The translations under genes and the position numbers were made by a program. A model generated the notes under the pieces. It was not told the DNA's origin. It did not search any database and saw only the letters and a list, made by a program, of their open reading frames with translations. This document shows, piece by piece, positions 8,219 through 17,570 of a DNA stretch of 64,000 bases; position 1 is the first letter of the stretch; each line of letters begins with the position of its first letter. Source of the DNA: Flavobacterium sp. CG_23.5 (GTDB lineage: Bacteria > Bacteroidota > Bacteroidia > Flavobacteriales > Flavobacteriaceae); NCBI RefSeq assembly GCF_017875765.1, contig NZ_JAGGNA010000001.1, forward strand, positions 3,608,253-3,672,252, given 5' to 3'.

Positions 8219-8308
8219 ATGAAATACTATAAACAAATACAAATTGCATTAATAGTGGCTTTAATAGCAATAATATGCCTGTGGTTATATGGTTGCAACT
8301 GTTTTTAA
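8219..8308 (+). CDS. Possible 29-residue membrane peptide
   Basis: The frame MKYYKQIQIALIVALIAIIC followed by LWLYGCNCF is a single hydrophobic span with a positively charged start and a Cys-x-Cys end. It begins with ATG after AAAGAT and ends with TAA. The composition is plausible for a small membrane peptide, but there is no homology evidence, and the AT-rich region could give such a frame by chance. Confidence 0.3.
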   Translation: MKYYKQIQIALIVALIAIICLWLYGCNCF

Positions 8309-8419
8309 AGATTTAAAAACAGCTAAAGCTTATTTAGTATTAACACCAACTCATAACTCTAAAAATCGCCTATGATCAAATAAAAAAACAAAATCCTTCG
8401 TGGCTAAACACATAAAAAA

Positions 8420-8455
8420 GGCCCTCTCACCGTCTGGACAACTGTATAGAGGACC
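8420..8455 (+). other. Leader hairpin before susC
   Basis: GGCCCTCT and AGAGGACC pair with one mismatch around a 20-nt loop, 44 bp before the SusC start. It would sit in the 5' untranslated region. The role is unknown; transcript attenuation or stability are possibilities. Confidence 0.35.
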
Positions 8456-8498
8456 AATAGCTAACAAAAACATTATTTACATTAACTAAATCAATATT

Positions 8499-11400
8499 AT
8501 GAAAAATATTTCATTAAACAAGGGTAGGGCGGTATTTTGGTATCTGCTTATTTGCATACTGCTGAATACTAGTGTTGCTCTTGCTAATAAACCAGTAATC
8601 CCTTTGACTATGTTTAAAGAGGGCAATAGCTTGCAAAAGGAGAATCTGAAACAAGTTCAGATTAAACAAGTTCAGATTAAGCAAATTACCGGAACCGTTA
8701 CTGATAATCAGGGTCAAATGCCCGGAGTAATCGTTTCTATTAAAGGAAAAAACACGACTGTCATTACTGGTTTTGATGGGAAGTATGTAATAGATGCTTC
8801 TCCTACAGATACACTGGTTTTTTCCTTTATGGGCTACAAAACTATAGAAATGCCTGTACAGGGTAATGCTGTTATTAATGTACGACTGCAAGAGGATGCC
8901 ACCCAACTTCAAGAAGTGAAAATTAATGCCGGTTATTATTCAGTAAAAGAAAGCGAGCGCACCGGAAGTATTGCTAAAATATCTGCGAAGGATATTGAAA
9001 AACAACCTGTAGCGAATGTCCTTGCCACGATGCAGGGTAGGATGGCAGGAGTTGATATTGTACAAGACAGTGGTTCTCCCGGTGGTTCTTTTACCATTAA
9101 AATAAGAGGGCAAAACAGTTTGCGTGGTGATGGTAACCAGCCGTTGTATATTATTGATGGAGTTCCCTATTCATCCGAAGCCATTGGTTCCATTGCTACC
9201 TCCGGTACTGCACCGAGTTTGACTAGTCCGTTGAATTCTATAAATCCGTCGGATATTGAGAGTATTGAGGTGCTTAAAGATGCTGATGCTACAGCGATTT
9301 ATGGTTCGCGTGGTGCTAATGGTGTGGTGCTGATTACCACCAAAAAAGGTAAAATAGGAAAAACCACCTTTATGGTGAATGGTTCTACAAATGTAGGAAG
9401 TGTTACAAAAACGCCGAAATTGATGAATACGCCACAGTATTTAGCGATGCGCCAACAGGCATTTGCTAATGATGGTATTAGTACTTATCCTGATTTTGCC
9501 TATGATGTCAATGGCACATGGGATGCAACCCGCTATACTGATTGGCAGAAAGCGTTTATAGGTGGAACAGCCACCGTTAACAATTTACAAGCTTCAGTAT
9601 CTGGCGGCAATGCTAAAACGCAATATTTATTGAGTGGTAATTATAGAACGGAGACCACTGTTTTTCCGGGCGATTTTCAATATAATAAAGGTGCGGCACA
9701 TTTTAACATGAATCATACTTCGGATGATGACAAGTTTAAATTGGTGTTTTCTGCCAATTATACAGCTCAAAAGAATAATCAACCCGCTACGGATTTGACT
9801 GCGGTATCGAGAACTCTTGCACCTAATGCGCCTGAATTGTATGACGCAGATGGAAATTTGAATTGGGCGAACAGCACTTGGGATAATCCGTTGGCGTTAC
9901 TGGAATCGGAATTTGATTCGAGGATTAAAGATTTGAATGCGAATACTGTATTGTCGTATCAGATTTTGAAAAATTTAGAAGCGAAGTCGAGTTTAGGTTA
10001 TTCGGATTTGAAAAATACTGAAAGCAGAACGCAACCTCATACGATGTATAATCCCGCTTATGGGTTGGGAAGCGAATTTTCGGGATTGAGTGTTAGCCAA
10101 ACCGATAGAAGCAATTGGATATTTGAGCCACAATTTAATTGGAATACTACCCTTGGCAAAGGTAAAATTGAGGCTTTGGTCGGTAGTACTTTTCAGCAAC
10201 AGAAAACCAATCGGCTGTTTATGAACGGTTTTGGGTATTCGAGTAATAGTTTGATTAACGACTTGGCTTCGGCATCGATAAAAACGATTGACCTCAGTGA
10301 AGAAACCGTTTATAAGTATCAGGCCTTTTTTGTCCGAATCAACTACAATTGGAATGCCCGTTATATAATTAATATTACTGGTCGCCGTGATGGTTCGAGC
10401 CGATTTGGACCAGGAAAGCAGTTTGCTACTTTTGGAGCGGTAGGAGCGGCATGGATTTTTTCGAATGAAACTTTCTTGAAAGATAACTCGATACTTAGTT
10501 TTGGAAAATTACGGACGAGTTACGGAACGACTGGTAATGATCAAATAGGAGACTATCAGTTTTTGGATACGTATACTTCTTCGGGTAATACGTATCAAGG
10601 GGTGATAGGATTGCAACCGATTCGGCTGTTTAACCCCGAATTCGGCTGGGAAACGAATAGAAAGTTTGAGGCTGCTTTGGAAACAGGTTTTTTGAAAGAC
10701 AGACTGTTTTTGACCACTGCTTACTACTTAAATCGTTCATCGAATCAGTTGGTTGGTTTACCGTTGCCGGGGACTACTGGGTTTAGTTCGTTGAATGCTA
10801 ATCTTGATGCTACGGTTCAAAATAATGGATTGGAGTTTACATTAAGAACCGTTAATTTTCAGTGCATGGATTTTGAATGGACTACTAATTTTAATATTTC
10901 GGTTAATAGCAATAAATTGGTTTCATATCCTGGTTTGGAAAGCTCTACCAACGCGAACCGTTATGTGGTTGGCGAACCCATAAACATAGTAAAAGTTTAT
11001 AATTATATCGGCATGAACCCAACAACTGGTGTTTATGATTTTGAGGATGTTAACGGCGATGGTGTGATTACTTCACTTGGCGATAGAACTCAAATTGCCG
11101 ATCTGAGTCCGGATTTCTTTGGTGGCTTGCAAAACCAGTTTACCTATAAAAATTTGCAATTGGATTTCTTGTTTCAATTTGTGAAGCAAGAAACGTTTGG
11201 AGCAACACCCGGTGTTCCCGGAACTCCAGTCAATCAATTGACAAGTGTCAGCAACCCGGATGGGCAACAACCATTTACTACAGGACTTAATGGCGATATA
11301 ATTAATGCGTATTACCGCTATGCACTGAGTACAGGCAACATAGAAGATGCTTCTTATTTGCGCTTGAAAAACATATCGTTGACGTATAATTTGCCTTTGA

Positions 11401-11552
11401 AAATGAGTAAAGGAGTTCGTTGTCAATTGTATTTGCAAGGCCAAAACCTTTTGACTTTTACCAATTATTCTAACGGAGATCCCGAATTTAAGTTTAGTAA
11501 CCTTTTGCCACCGTTGAAAGTGTATTCGGCTGGAGTTAAACTGACTTTATAA
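8499..11552 (+). CDS. SusC/RagA-family TonB-dependent outer-membrane receptor
   Basis: The 1017-residue protein imports a bound ligand through the outer membrane using TonB energy. It has an N-terminal signal segment, a CarboxypepD_reg-like beta domain (about residues 62-130, ITGTVTDNQGQMPGVIVSIK), a plug (MQGRMAGVDIV, IKIRGQNSLRG, YIIDGVPYS, AIYGSRGANGVVLITTKKGK) and a barrel ending in a hydrophobic last strand (KVYSAGVKLTL). Just after the signal region the codons for KQVQI are duplicated in tandem. SusD follows 11 bp downstream and an S9 peptidase overlaps that gene, so the import complex probably feeds peptides rather than glycans; this is inferred from context. Confidence 0.95.
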   Translation: MKNISLNKGRAVFWYLLICILLNTSVALANKPVIPLTMFKEGNSLQKENLKQVQIKQVQIKQITGTVTDNQGQMPGVIVSIKGKNTTVITGFDGKYVIDASPTDTLVFSFMGYKTIEMPVQGNAVINVRLQEDATQLQEVKINAGYYSVKESERTGSIAKISAKDIEKQPVANVLATMQGRMAGVDIVQDSGSPGGSFTIKIRGQNSLRGDGNQPLYIIDGVPYSSEAIGSIATSGTAPSLTSPLNSINPSDIESIEVLKDADATAIYGSRGANGVVLITTKKGKIGKTTFMVNGSTNVGSVTKTPKLMNTPQYLAMRQQAFANDGISTYPDFAYDVNGTWDATRYTDWQKAFIGGTATVNNLQASVSGGNAKTQYLLSGNYRTETTVFPGDFQYNKGAAHFNMNHTSDDDKFKLVFSANYTAQKNNQPATDLTAVSRTLAPNAPELYDADGNLNWANSTWDNPLALLESEFDSRIKDLNANTVLSYQILKNLEAKSSLGYSDLKNTESRTQPHTMYNPAYGLGSEFSGLSVSQTDRSNWIFEPQFNWNTTLGKGKIEALVGSTFQQQKTNRLFMNGFGYSSNSLINDLASASIKTIDLSEETVYKYQAFFVRINYNWNARYIINITGRRDGSSRFGPGKQFATFGAVGAAWIFSNETFLKDNSILSFGKLRTSYGTTGNDQIGDYQFLDTYTSSGNTYQGVIGLQPIRLFNPEFGWETNRKFEAALETGFLKDRLFLTTAYYLNRSSNQLVGLPLPGTTGFSSLNANLDATVQNNGLEFTLRTVNFQCMDFEWTTNFNISVNSNKLVSYPGLESSTNANRYVVGEPINIVKVYNYIGMNPTTGVYDFEDVNGDGVITSLGDRTQIADLSPDFFGGLQNQFTYKNLQLDFLFQFVKQETFGATPGVPGTPVNQLTSVSNPDGQQPFTTGLNGDIINAYYRYALSTGNIEDASYLRLKNISLTYNLPLKMSKGVRCQLYLQGQNLLTFTNYSNGDPEFKFSNLLPPLKVYSAGVKLTL

Positions 11553-11563
11553 TCTTAATTTAT

Positions 11564-12943
11564 ATGACTATGAAAAATTTTAAAATAACACTACTGAGTT
11601 TATTTGTATTACTAAGTTTGATGGGTTGCGATAGCTTTGTGGATGTGAAAACTCCGAGTTCACAATTGACTGGAGTAACTGTTTTTGAGGACAGAACAAC
11701 CGCTAATGCGGCATTGATTGACATTTATTCGAAATTGAGAGATACAGGATTGTTGGCAGGATTAACCACTGGCTCCAGTGTAAGTTTGGGATTGTATGCT
11801 GACGAGCTTACTTATTATGGCACCACTGATGATAATATTTCGTTTATTTTTAATAATTCTATGCAGTCCACCACATCGATTGCATCACAATTGTGGAATG
11901 AAAGTTACCATCAGATTTATTGTGCTAATGCTGTGATTTATGGTTGTGAGAATTCGACTGGACTTTCAACTGCTGATAAAAATCAGTTTATTGGTGAAGC
12001 GTTATTTGTTAGAGCTTTGGTGCATTTTTATTTGCTTAATTTGTACGGCGATGTGCCTTACATTACTACCACTGATTATGAGGTAAACCGCTTGGTTAAC
12101 AGAATGCCAACAGCTCAGGTTTATACTGCTATTATTGCCGATTTGGAGCAGGCAGTTGCGTTATTGCCCGAGGCTTATATTGTACCTAACCGTGTTCGAC
12201 CAAATCGTTCGACTGCAATGGCTTTACTGGCACGCACGTATTTGTATAACGGTAATTGGGCACAAGCTTCCAATGCAGCTTCGGCTGTTTTGAATAATGC
12301 TGAGTATGTTTGGGAAACGGATATTGACAAGGTATTTTTGAAGGATTGTACTGCAACGATTTGGCAGTTTTATCCAAAGTTGGAAGGTAATAATGCCGAT
12401 GAAGGTTCGGTATTTGTATTTCAGACTGGACCACCGCCGTTTATTGGCTTGCGGGCTGAGTTGTATAATTCGTTTGCGAATGATGACCTTAGAAAAAGTC
12501 ATTGGATTGCGAGCGTTACCGATGGTTCCAACACTTGGTATCATGCTAATAAATACAAGCAAAATACCAATACTGGAACATCTGCTGAATATTCTATTGT
12601 GTTTAGATTGTCGGAACAATATCTTATTCGTGCCGAAGCAAGAGCGCGCCAAGGTGAATTGATCAATGCGAAACAAGATTTGAATACGGTTCGAAGTTTG
12701 GCTGGTTTGCCAAATACTACAGCAACTACCGAAGCTGAAATTATAGATGCAGTTCAACAAGAACGACGCTATGAATTGTTTACAGAATATGGGCATCGTT
12801 TTTTTGATTTGAAACGAAATGGAACATTAAATACTGTTTTACCGATTGTGAAATTGGGTTGGAATAATACCGATGCTCATTGGCCAATTCCGGAGACGGA
12901 ATTATCAGCTAATCCGAACATTTCTCAAAATCCGGGTTACTAA
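11564..12943 (+). CDS. SusD/RagB-family outer-membrane lipoprotein
   Basis: This surface lipoprotein caps the SusC barrel and binds the substrate. A lipobox LSLMGC ends the signal peptide (Cys about residue 22), followed by the typical short linker. The SusD fold shows TPR-like helices (NQFIGEALFVRALVHFYLLN, MALLARTYLYNGNWAQASNA) and the characteristic C-terminus (RRYELFTEYGHRFFDLKRNG, then PIPETELSANPNISQNPGY). At 459 residues it is slightly short for the family. It is co-transcribed with SusC and shares its final base with the start of the peptidase. Confidence 0.95.
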   Translation: MTMKNFKITLLSLFVLLSLMGCDSFVDVKTPSSQLTGVTVFEDRTTANAALIDIYSKLRDTGLLAGLTTGSSVSLGLYADELTYYGTTDDNISFIFNNSMQSTTSIASQLWNESYHQIYCANAVIYGCENSTGLSTADKNQFIGEALFVRALVHFYLLNLYGDVPYITTTDYEVNRLVNRMPTAQVYTAIIADLEQAVALLPEAYIVPNRVRPNRSTAMALLARTYLYNGNWAQASNAASAVLNNAEYVWETDIDKVFLKDCTATIWQFYPKLEGNNADEGSVFVFQTGPPPFIGLRAELYNSFANDDLRKSHWIASVTDGSNTWYHANKYKQNTNTGTSAEYSIVFRLSEQYLIRAEARARQGELINAKQDLNTVRSLAGLPNTTATTEAEIIDAVQQERRYELFTEYGHRFFDLKRNGTLNTVLPIVKLGWNNTDAHWPIPETELSANPNISQNPGY

Positions 12944-15558
12944 TGATGCGCTCTTTTTTATCAACATTTTATGGCGTGATCGCCCTAATTTTAGTTGGGT
13001 TAGTTCCATGTCCTGTTTTGGGACAGGCACTAACTAAGAAAAATTTGACCGAAGCTGATTATGGTTTGTGGCATACGATGGCAAGCGAGCAATTGTCTGA
13101 AAATGGTGCTTGGGTCAGTTACGGATTTTCTTACGAAAATAATTTAGATACTACATTTGTGGTGCACACTAAAAGCTTAAAGAAGTTCGTATTTCCAAAT
13201 GTGATTACTGGCACATTTAATGGTGAAAAAGATTTTGCTTTTATCAAAAAGGAAGGTTTGGTACTGTTTGATTTGAATAGCGGAACTGAAAAATTATATC
13301 CGAATGTTAGTAGTTATTCGTTTTCGGCAGATGGACAGTATTTAGTTACATTGGAAGACGCTTCTACGCTTGTTGTCAGAAAAAATGGAGCAACAATTCA
13401 ACGTATTGAAAATGTGAGTGGGTATGAATGGAATGTTGATAAGACAAAGTTGGTTTATACTACGGTGGTGAATGGAAAAGGTTCGGTTGGATTTTTGAGT
13501 TTTAAAAATTCTTTTAGTAATCAGCTATTCATACAGCCGACTCAACAAACTTTTGAAGTACTAAAGTGGCAACTTAATGGTAATTCTGTTGCATTTTATG
13601 GCGTTGACAAAGGTAATAGGGAAGTGTACTATTATGATTTTTTAAATACTAAACTATTTACTCTAAAATCTTCTGATGTTACTTTTCCATCGCATATGAT
13701 AGTTGCTCCCGAACAAAATATTGAATTAAAAGTTTCCCGTGATGGAAAGAAAGTATTTTTTGGAGTTACCACTATTGCAGCTAAAGACACAACTGTATAT
13801 TCCAGTGGTATTGAAGTTTGGCATTCTAAGGACCTTTCGCTATATCGTGAACGAAAGATGAAAGCAAGTGTTGCTTATCCTCAGTTTTTGGCTGTTTGGT
13901 TACCAAAAGAAGCAATAGTTACCCAACTTAATTCTGAAAAATATTCTTGGGTTGCTTTGAACGGTAGTCAAGATTATGCTGTTATAGCCGATAAATATCA
14001 GTATGAACCGCAATATAAAGTGTATGCTGATATGGATTATTACTTAATGAATGTTAGGACTGGAGCGAAAGACTTATTTTTAGAAGAACAGTCCGGGGTA
14101 GACAGTCAAATGGATTTTTCTCCGGATGGAAGGTATATCAGTTATTATAAAGAAAGTAATTGGTGGGTTTATGATATTGTAAAGAAAACACATCTCAATT
14201 TAACAAAGGATTTGAATGTTACCTGGGATAATCGTGCAGTTGATCCTGGTAATGAATTGCGGGTTTGGGGTCAGACTGACTGGAGTAAAGACGGAAAATT
14301 TATATTATGTTATGACCACTATGATATTTGGGCGATTTCGAATGATGGCAAACAACGCAAACGATTAACCAATGGTAAGGAAAAGCAGCTGCGTTTTCGA
14401 TTTGATAAATCTGCAATTTCTAATGTTCAAGAATTTAATTATGGAGATAGCGGTACTTATATTTATGATTTATCTAAAAATAGTGTACTGACTGCTATTG
14501 ATATGTATGGTGGTGCAGTTGGTTATTATCAATGGCAACCCAATAAAGCAATTACTTCCCTTGTTTTTGAAAATGCTATGATTACCAAATACATGAAATC
14601 TAAAACAGGAAGTGCTTTTATTTGTGTTAAAGAAAGGTATGACTCATCGCCTGCTATTTTGTATGTTGCTGATGGCTCTGAGCGCGTAATTGTTCAAAGT
14701 AATGAACAACAAAAGAAGTATCAGTGGGGCAAATCGGAAATGATTCATTATACCGATAGTAAGGGAACTCTATTGAATGGGGCATTGTTTTATCCTGCGA
14801 ATTACGATGCTGCCAAAAAAGTTCCTTTGATTGTTTATATTTATGAGACAGTTTCCAATGACGTCCACAAATATGTAAATCCTACCAATCAAAATATGTT
14901 AGGTTTTAATATCACAAACTTGACCGCCAGTGGATATGCGGTTTTGTTAGCGGATATTGCTTATGGAAAAGGAGATACAGGTATTTTAGCAACTGATTGT
15001 GTGACTGGGGCCGCTAATAAAGTGATTCAAATGGGAGTTGCAGATGCTCATAAAATTGGATTATTTGGACATTCATTTGGTGGTTATGAAACTAATTTTA
15101 TCATTACACAAACAGATTTATTTGCCACTGCAATAAGTGGAGCAGGCGTTTCTGATATCGTTGGGAATTATTTTAATTATAATAATGATTGGGGGGCTAT
15201 TGATAGTTTCCGTTATGAAAACCAACAGTTTCGAATGGGCGTACCCTTTTTTGAAAATAACCAAGCTTATTACCGAAATTCCCCTTTGCAAAATGCTAAA
15301 AAGATTACAGCTCCATTACTGACATGGTCCGCAAAATTGGATGAAAATATTAAACCTGAACAAGGAGAACTATTTTATGCTGCTTTGAGACGATTGGAAA
15401 AGGAGCATGTCATGTTGGTTTATCCTAATGATGGGCATGTTTTATTTAATCATAAAAATCAGGAAGATTTGACTTTTAAGGTTGAAGACTGGTTTGGTCA
15501 TTATTTGAAAGATTCTCCAAAGAAAAAATGGATGAAGTCGGATTTTGAAACAAATTAA
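12943..15558 (+). CDS. Secreted S9-family (prolyl oligopeptidase-like) serine peptidase
   Basis: The 871-residue protein has a signal peptide (about residues 1-28, ending VLGQ), a central beta-propeller-like region and a C-terminal alpha/beta-hydrolase. The nucleophile is in GHSFGGYE (S711), with candidate Asp D800 (KLDENIKP) and His H832 (NDGHVLF), giving a full triad. S9 enzymes cleave small peptides. The ATG overlaps the SusD stop (TAATG), so it is translationally coupled to the SusCD pair; together they suggest peptide capture and degradation. A strong terminator follows. Alternative: processing of the small protein encoded on the opposite strand. Confidence 0.92.
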   Translation: MMRSFLSTFYGVIALILVGLVPCPVLGQALTKKNLTEADYGLWHTMASEQLSENGAWVSYGFSYENNLDTTFVVHTKSLKKFVFPNVITGTFNGEKDFAFIKKEGLVLFDLNSGTEKLYPNVSSYSFSADGQYLVTLEDASTLVVRKNGATIQRIENVSGYEWNVDKTKLVYTTVVNGKGSVGFLSFKNSFSNQLFIQPTQQTFEVLKWQLNGNSVAFYGVDKGNREVYYYDFLNTKLFTLKSSDVTFPSHMIVAPEQNIELKVSRDGKKVFFGVTTIAAKDTTVYSSGIEVWHSKDLSLYRERKMKASVAYPQFLAVWLPKEAIVTQLNSEKYSWVALNGSQDYAVIADKYQYEPQYKVYADMDYYLMNVRTGAKDLFLEEQSGVDSQMDFSPDGRYISYYKESNWWVYDIVKKTHLNLTKDLNVTWDNRAVDPGNELRVWGQTDWSKDGKFILCYDHYDIWAISNDGKQRKRLTNGKEKQLRFRFDKSAISNVQEFNYGDSGTYIYDLSKNSVLTAIDMYGGAVGYYQWQPNKAITSLVFENAMITKYMKSKTGSAFICVKERYDSSPAILYVADGSERVIVQSNEQQKKYQWGKSEMIHYTDSKGTLLNGALFYPANYDAAKKVPLIVYIYETVSNDVHKYVNPTNQNMLGFNITNLTASGYAVLLADIAYGKGDTGILATDCVTGAANKVIQMGVADAHKIGLFGHSFGGYETNFIITQTDLFATAISGAGVSDIVGNYFNYNNDWGAIDSFRYENQQFRMGVPFFENNQAYYRNSPLQNAKKITAPLLTWSAKLDENIKPEQGELFYAALRRLEKEHVMLVYPNDGHVLFNHKNQEDLTFKVEDWFGHYLKDSPKKKWMKSDFETN

Positions 15559-15561
15559 AAT

Positions 15562-15600
15562 AATATGCAGTTTCCAACAGGAAACTGCATATTCCTTTTT
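15562..15600 (+). terminator. Rho-independent terminator after the SusCD-peptidase operon
   Basis: AATATGCAGTTTCC and GGAAACTGCATATT form a perfect 14-bp stem with loop AACA, followed by CC and seven T residues. It lies between convergent genes and probably terminates the plus-strand operon. Confidence 0.92.
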
Positions 15601-15606
15601 TACTGC

Positions 15607-15888
15607 TTAATGGGCCACTTTGTATAAGTTTACACTACAAGCATTTGCAGCATTTTTTAACCAAACTTGTCTTGGAATTGCTTCATTAGACATACATGTC
15701 TGACCGCCAGTTGTAGTACAATCTACAGAGACCGGAAGACAGTTAGCCGGTGAAGGATTTTGGATAAATCCTGAGATTAGCACCGATTTTTTAGCATCTT
15801 TAATTTTAGCATCTTTTGTCATAACTGCTCCGGCACTTGCCATTGTGAATGCCAAAACTGGCAAAATCACTTTAAAAATAGTTTTCAT
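15607..15888 (-). CDS. Small secreted Cys-containing protein, DUF6520-like
   Basis: The 93-residue product starts with a clear signal peptide (MKTIFKVILPVLAFTMASAG) and has a mature part with four cysteines (NCLPVSVDC, QTCMSN, NACSVN). The length, leader and cysteine pattern match the DUF6520 family of small flavobacterial proteins, whose function is not established. It lies 96 bp before a MauE/DoxX-like membrane protein on the same strand and faces the SusCD-peptidase operon. Disulfide formation is plausible. The DUF name is from memory of the leader and cysteine pattern. Confidence 0.75.
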   Translation of the reverse strand: MKTIFKVILPVLAFTMASAGAVMTKDAKIKDAKKSVLISGFIQNPSPANCLPVSVDCTTTGGQTCMSNEAIPRQVWLKNAANACSVNLYKVAH

Positions 15889-15984
15889 GATAATAGAATT
15901 TTAATTACTTTTTTTGACTTACTCTTTTTTACAGGTTTTCAGTCTCGTTCCTGCTACTGATCAGAATAGATGTTGATATTGTTA

Positions 15985-17466
15985 TTAGTTTTTGAAATGT
16001 TTTTTACTCAATTGATACTTGTGAACTCGATGTCCAATTATTGCATAGAGATTGTTGTCAACCACAAACATTTCCTTCAACTTAGTTTTGTTTATATCAT
16101 AGATGTAGATACTTGACAAGTAGGTGTTTTTTTTGATATTGTACACATCAATGATAGCCGCTTGTTTCCACATTTCTTTGGGTTCGTATCGCCCGATAAG
16201 CATAGAATTTACAAATAGCAAATTATTTGAAACAGCGGTTAGTTGATTTACCGTTGTCGGAAGTGAAGCTATTTTTCGTTGCCCTGTTTCTTTGATATGA
16301 GCTACTTTTAGTTTTGCTTTGGTAGTGGTGTCAATGGTATTTCCGCGATGGATTAAGTTGCCGTTATTATCCGCGACAATGTATTGATTGCGGTAGTAAT
16401 AGGTGTAGATTAATTTTTGAGATCTATTGTCAAATCGCATCATTCCATCGGTATCAAAAAAGCCATCTATTTGTTTTTGCAACAGTTGAGGTGCATACTG
16501 CACTTGTAAAGTGTGTTTGAAAGTAAAAGTTCCTAAAATATTATAAAGCGTTTTTTGTTGTTGCGCACGAAAAGCAATTTTATCAGCAGCAATGATTTCG
16601 GCTTGTGAGAAATAGTAGTTGTTGTCATACATTAGTAATTTGGCTTTCCAATCGGATTTATTTCCTTTATAAATAACTGGTACCGTGCCATCCATTAGAT
16701 AAAAATAAGGCGGTGCAATTCTGACTTGTACTGAAGTGAATGGAAAGTTTTCACGATCCAACTGTATTTTATATTGACGTTTGGTTTTTAAAGTGGTATC
16801 ATACGCTATTACATATAGTGGCGCTTCGCTATCTCCAAAATAAATGTTGCTACCGTCAGTTCCCGCAAAGTATCTTGAATTATTGTTTAATTCGGCTTCC
16901 GCTGTTTTAGAAGCTGCACCTTGGATAAAACGTCTAATGAATGGATTTACACGGTGCATTGTGTCTTCTGAATATAGATATAAAGTGCCTATTATAGCGG
17001 ATGCTGTAATGGCAATTATTGAAAGTTTTATTAGTGTATGAGTTCTGTCAGTTGCTATAAGTAATGAAGCTATTGCAGCTAATAATGTAAAAGCACTATT
17101 GAATATTAAATGCTCTTTCCAACTCATCTTCTCAAGTATACCACCACAAGAGCAAGGTACAAATGAGGAATAATTGAGTATAACTAATATATAAACCGTA
17201 AACATAATCATTAGTGCAAAAGAGGAAAGTAGTCCAATAGATCGTGTTCTGGGTATTGCAAGTAATAAAGCGATTACCAATTCTACAATTAAAACTGAAT
17301 GTGAGATAAATCCAGTGTAAGCACTCAATAATGGTGACTGACCAAGCTGTGCCTGGAAGTTTTGAAACTCTATTAACTTGCTTGATGCTGCATACACAAA
17401 AAGCAGTATGAATAAATAGCTGATTATACTTTTGATTATCTCTCTGAATCTAGCAGTTAATTTCAT
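15985..17466 (-). CDS. MauE/DoxX-like membrane protein with a C-terminal soluble domain
   Basis: Residues 1-165 contain four to five membrane spans and a MauE-like PCSCGG motif (about residue 105), typical of redox-associated DoxX/MauE proteins that help disulfide formation in exported proteins. Residues 190-493 are beta-rich and periplasmic-looking, with blocks such as YFAGTDGSNIYFGD and YAIIGHRVHKYQL resembling a beta-propeller. The DUF6520-like gene is downstream on the same strand and an AraC-type regulator is upstream, so the three look like one unit. The substrate could be the neighbouring cysteine-containing protein; that is inference. Confidence 0.75.
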   Translation of the reverse strand: MKLTARFREIIKSIISYLFILLFVYAASSKLIEFQNFQAQLGQSPLLSAYTGFISHSVLIVELVIALLLAIPRTRSIGLLSSFALMIMFTVYILVILNYSSFVPCSCGGILEKMSWKEHLIFNSAFTLLAAIASLLIATDRTHTLIKLSIIAITASAIIGTLYLYSEDTMHRVNPFIRRFIQGAASKTAEAELNNNSRYFAGTDGSNIYFGDSEAPLYVIAYDTTLKTKRQYKIQLDRENFPFTSVQVRIAPPYFYLMDGTVPVIYKGNKSDWKAKLLMYDNNYYFSQAEIIAADKIAFRAQQQKTLYNILGTFTFKHTLQVQYAPQLLQKQIDGFFDTDGMMRFDNRSQKLIYTYYYRNQYIVADNNGNLIHRGNTIDTTTKAKLKVAHIKETGQRKIASLPTTVNQLTAVSNNLLFVNSMLIGRYEPKEMWKQAAIIDVYNIKKNTYLSSIYIYDINKTKLKEMFVVDNNLYAIIGHRVHKYQLSKKHFKN

Positions 17467-17570
17467 TTTAGATTTTTTAGTGGTGTAAAATTCTAAATTA
17501 AAAATTTGTAATGTTATGCAAATCAGAACTTTCGTTATCCAAAATAGGGGGGGTGGTAGGTGTTTAGAAA

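Noticed and set aside
12224..12796. 190-codon frame antisense to susD
   Set aside because: Shadow of the SusD gene; no domain or plausible start context.
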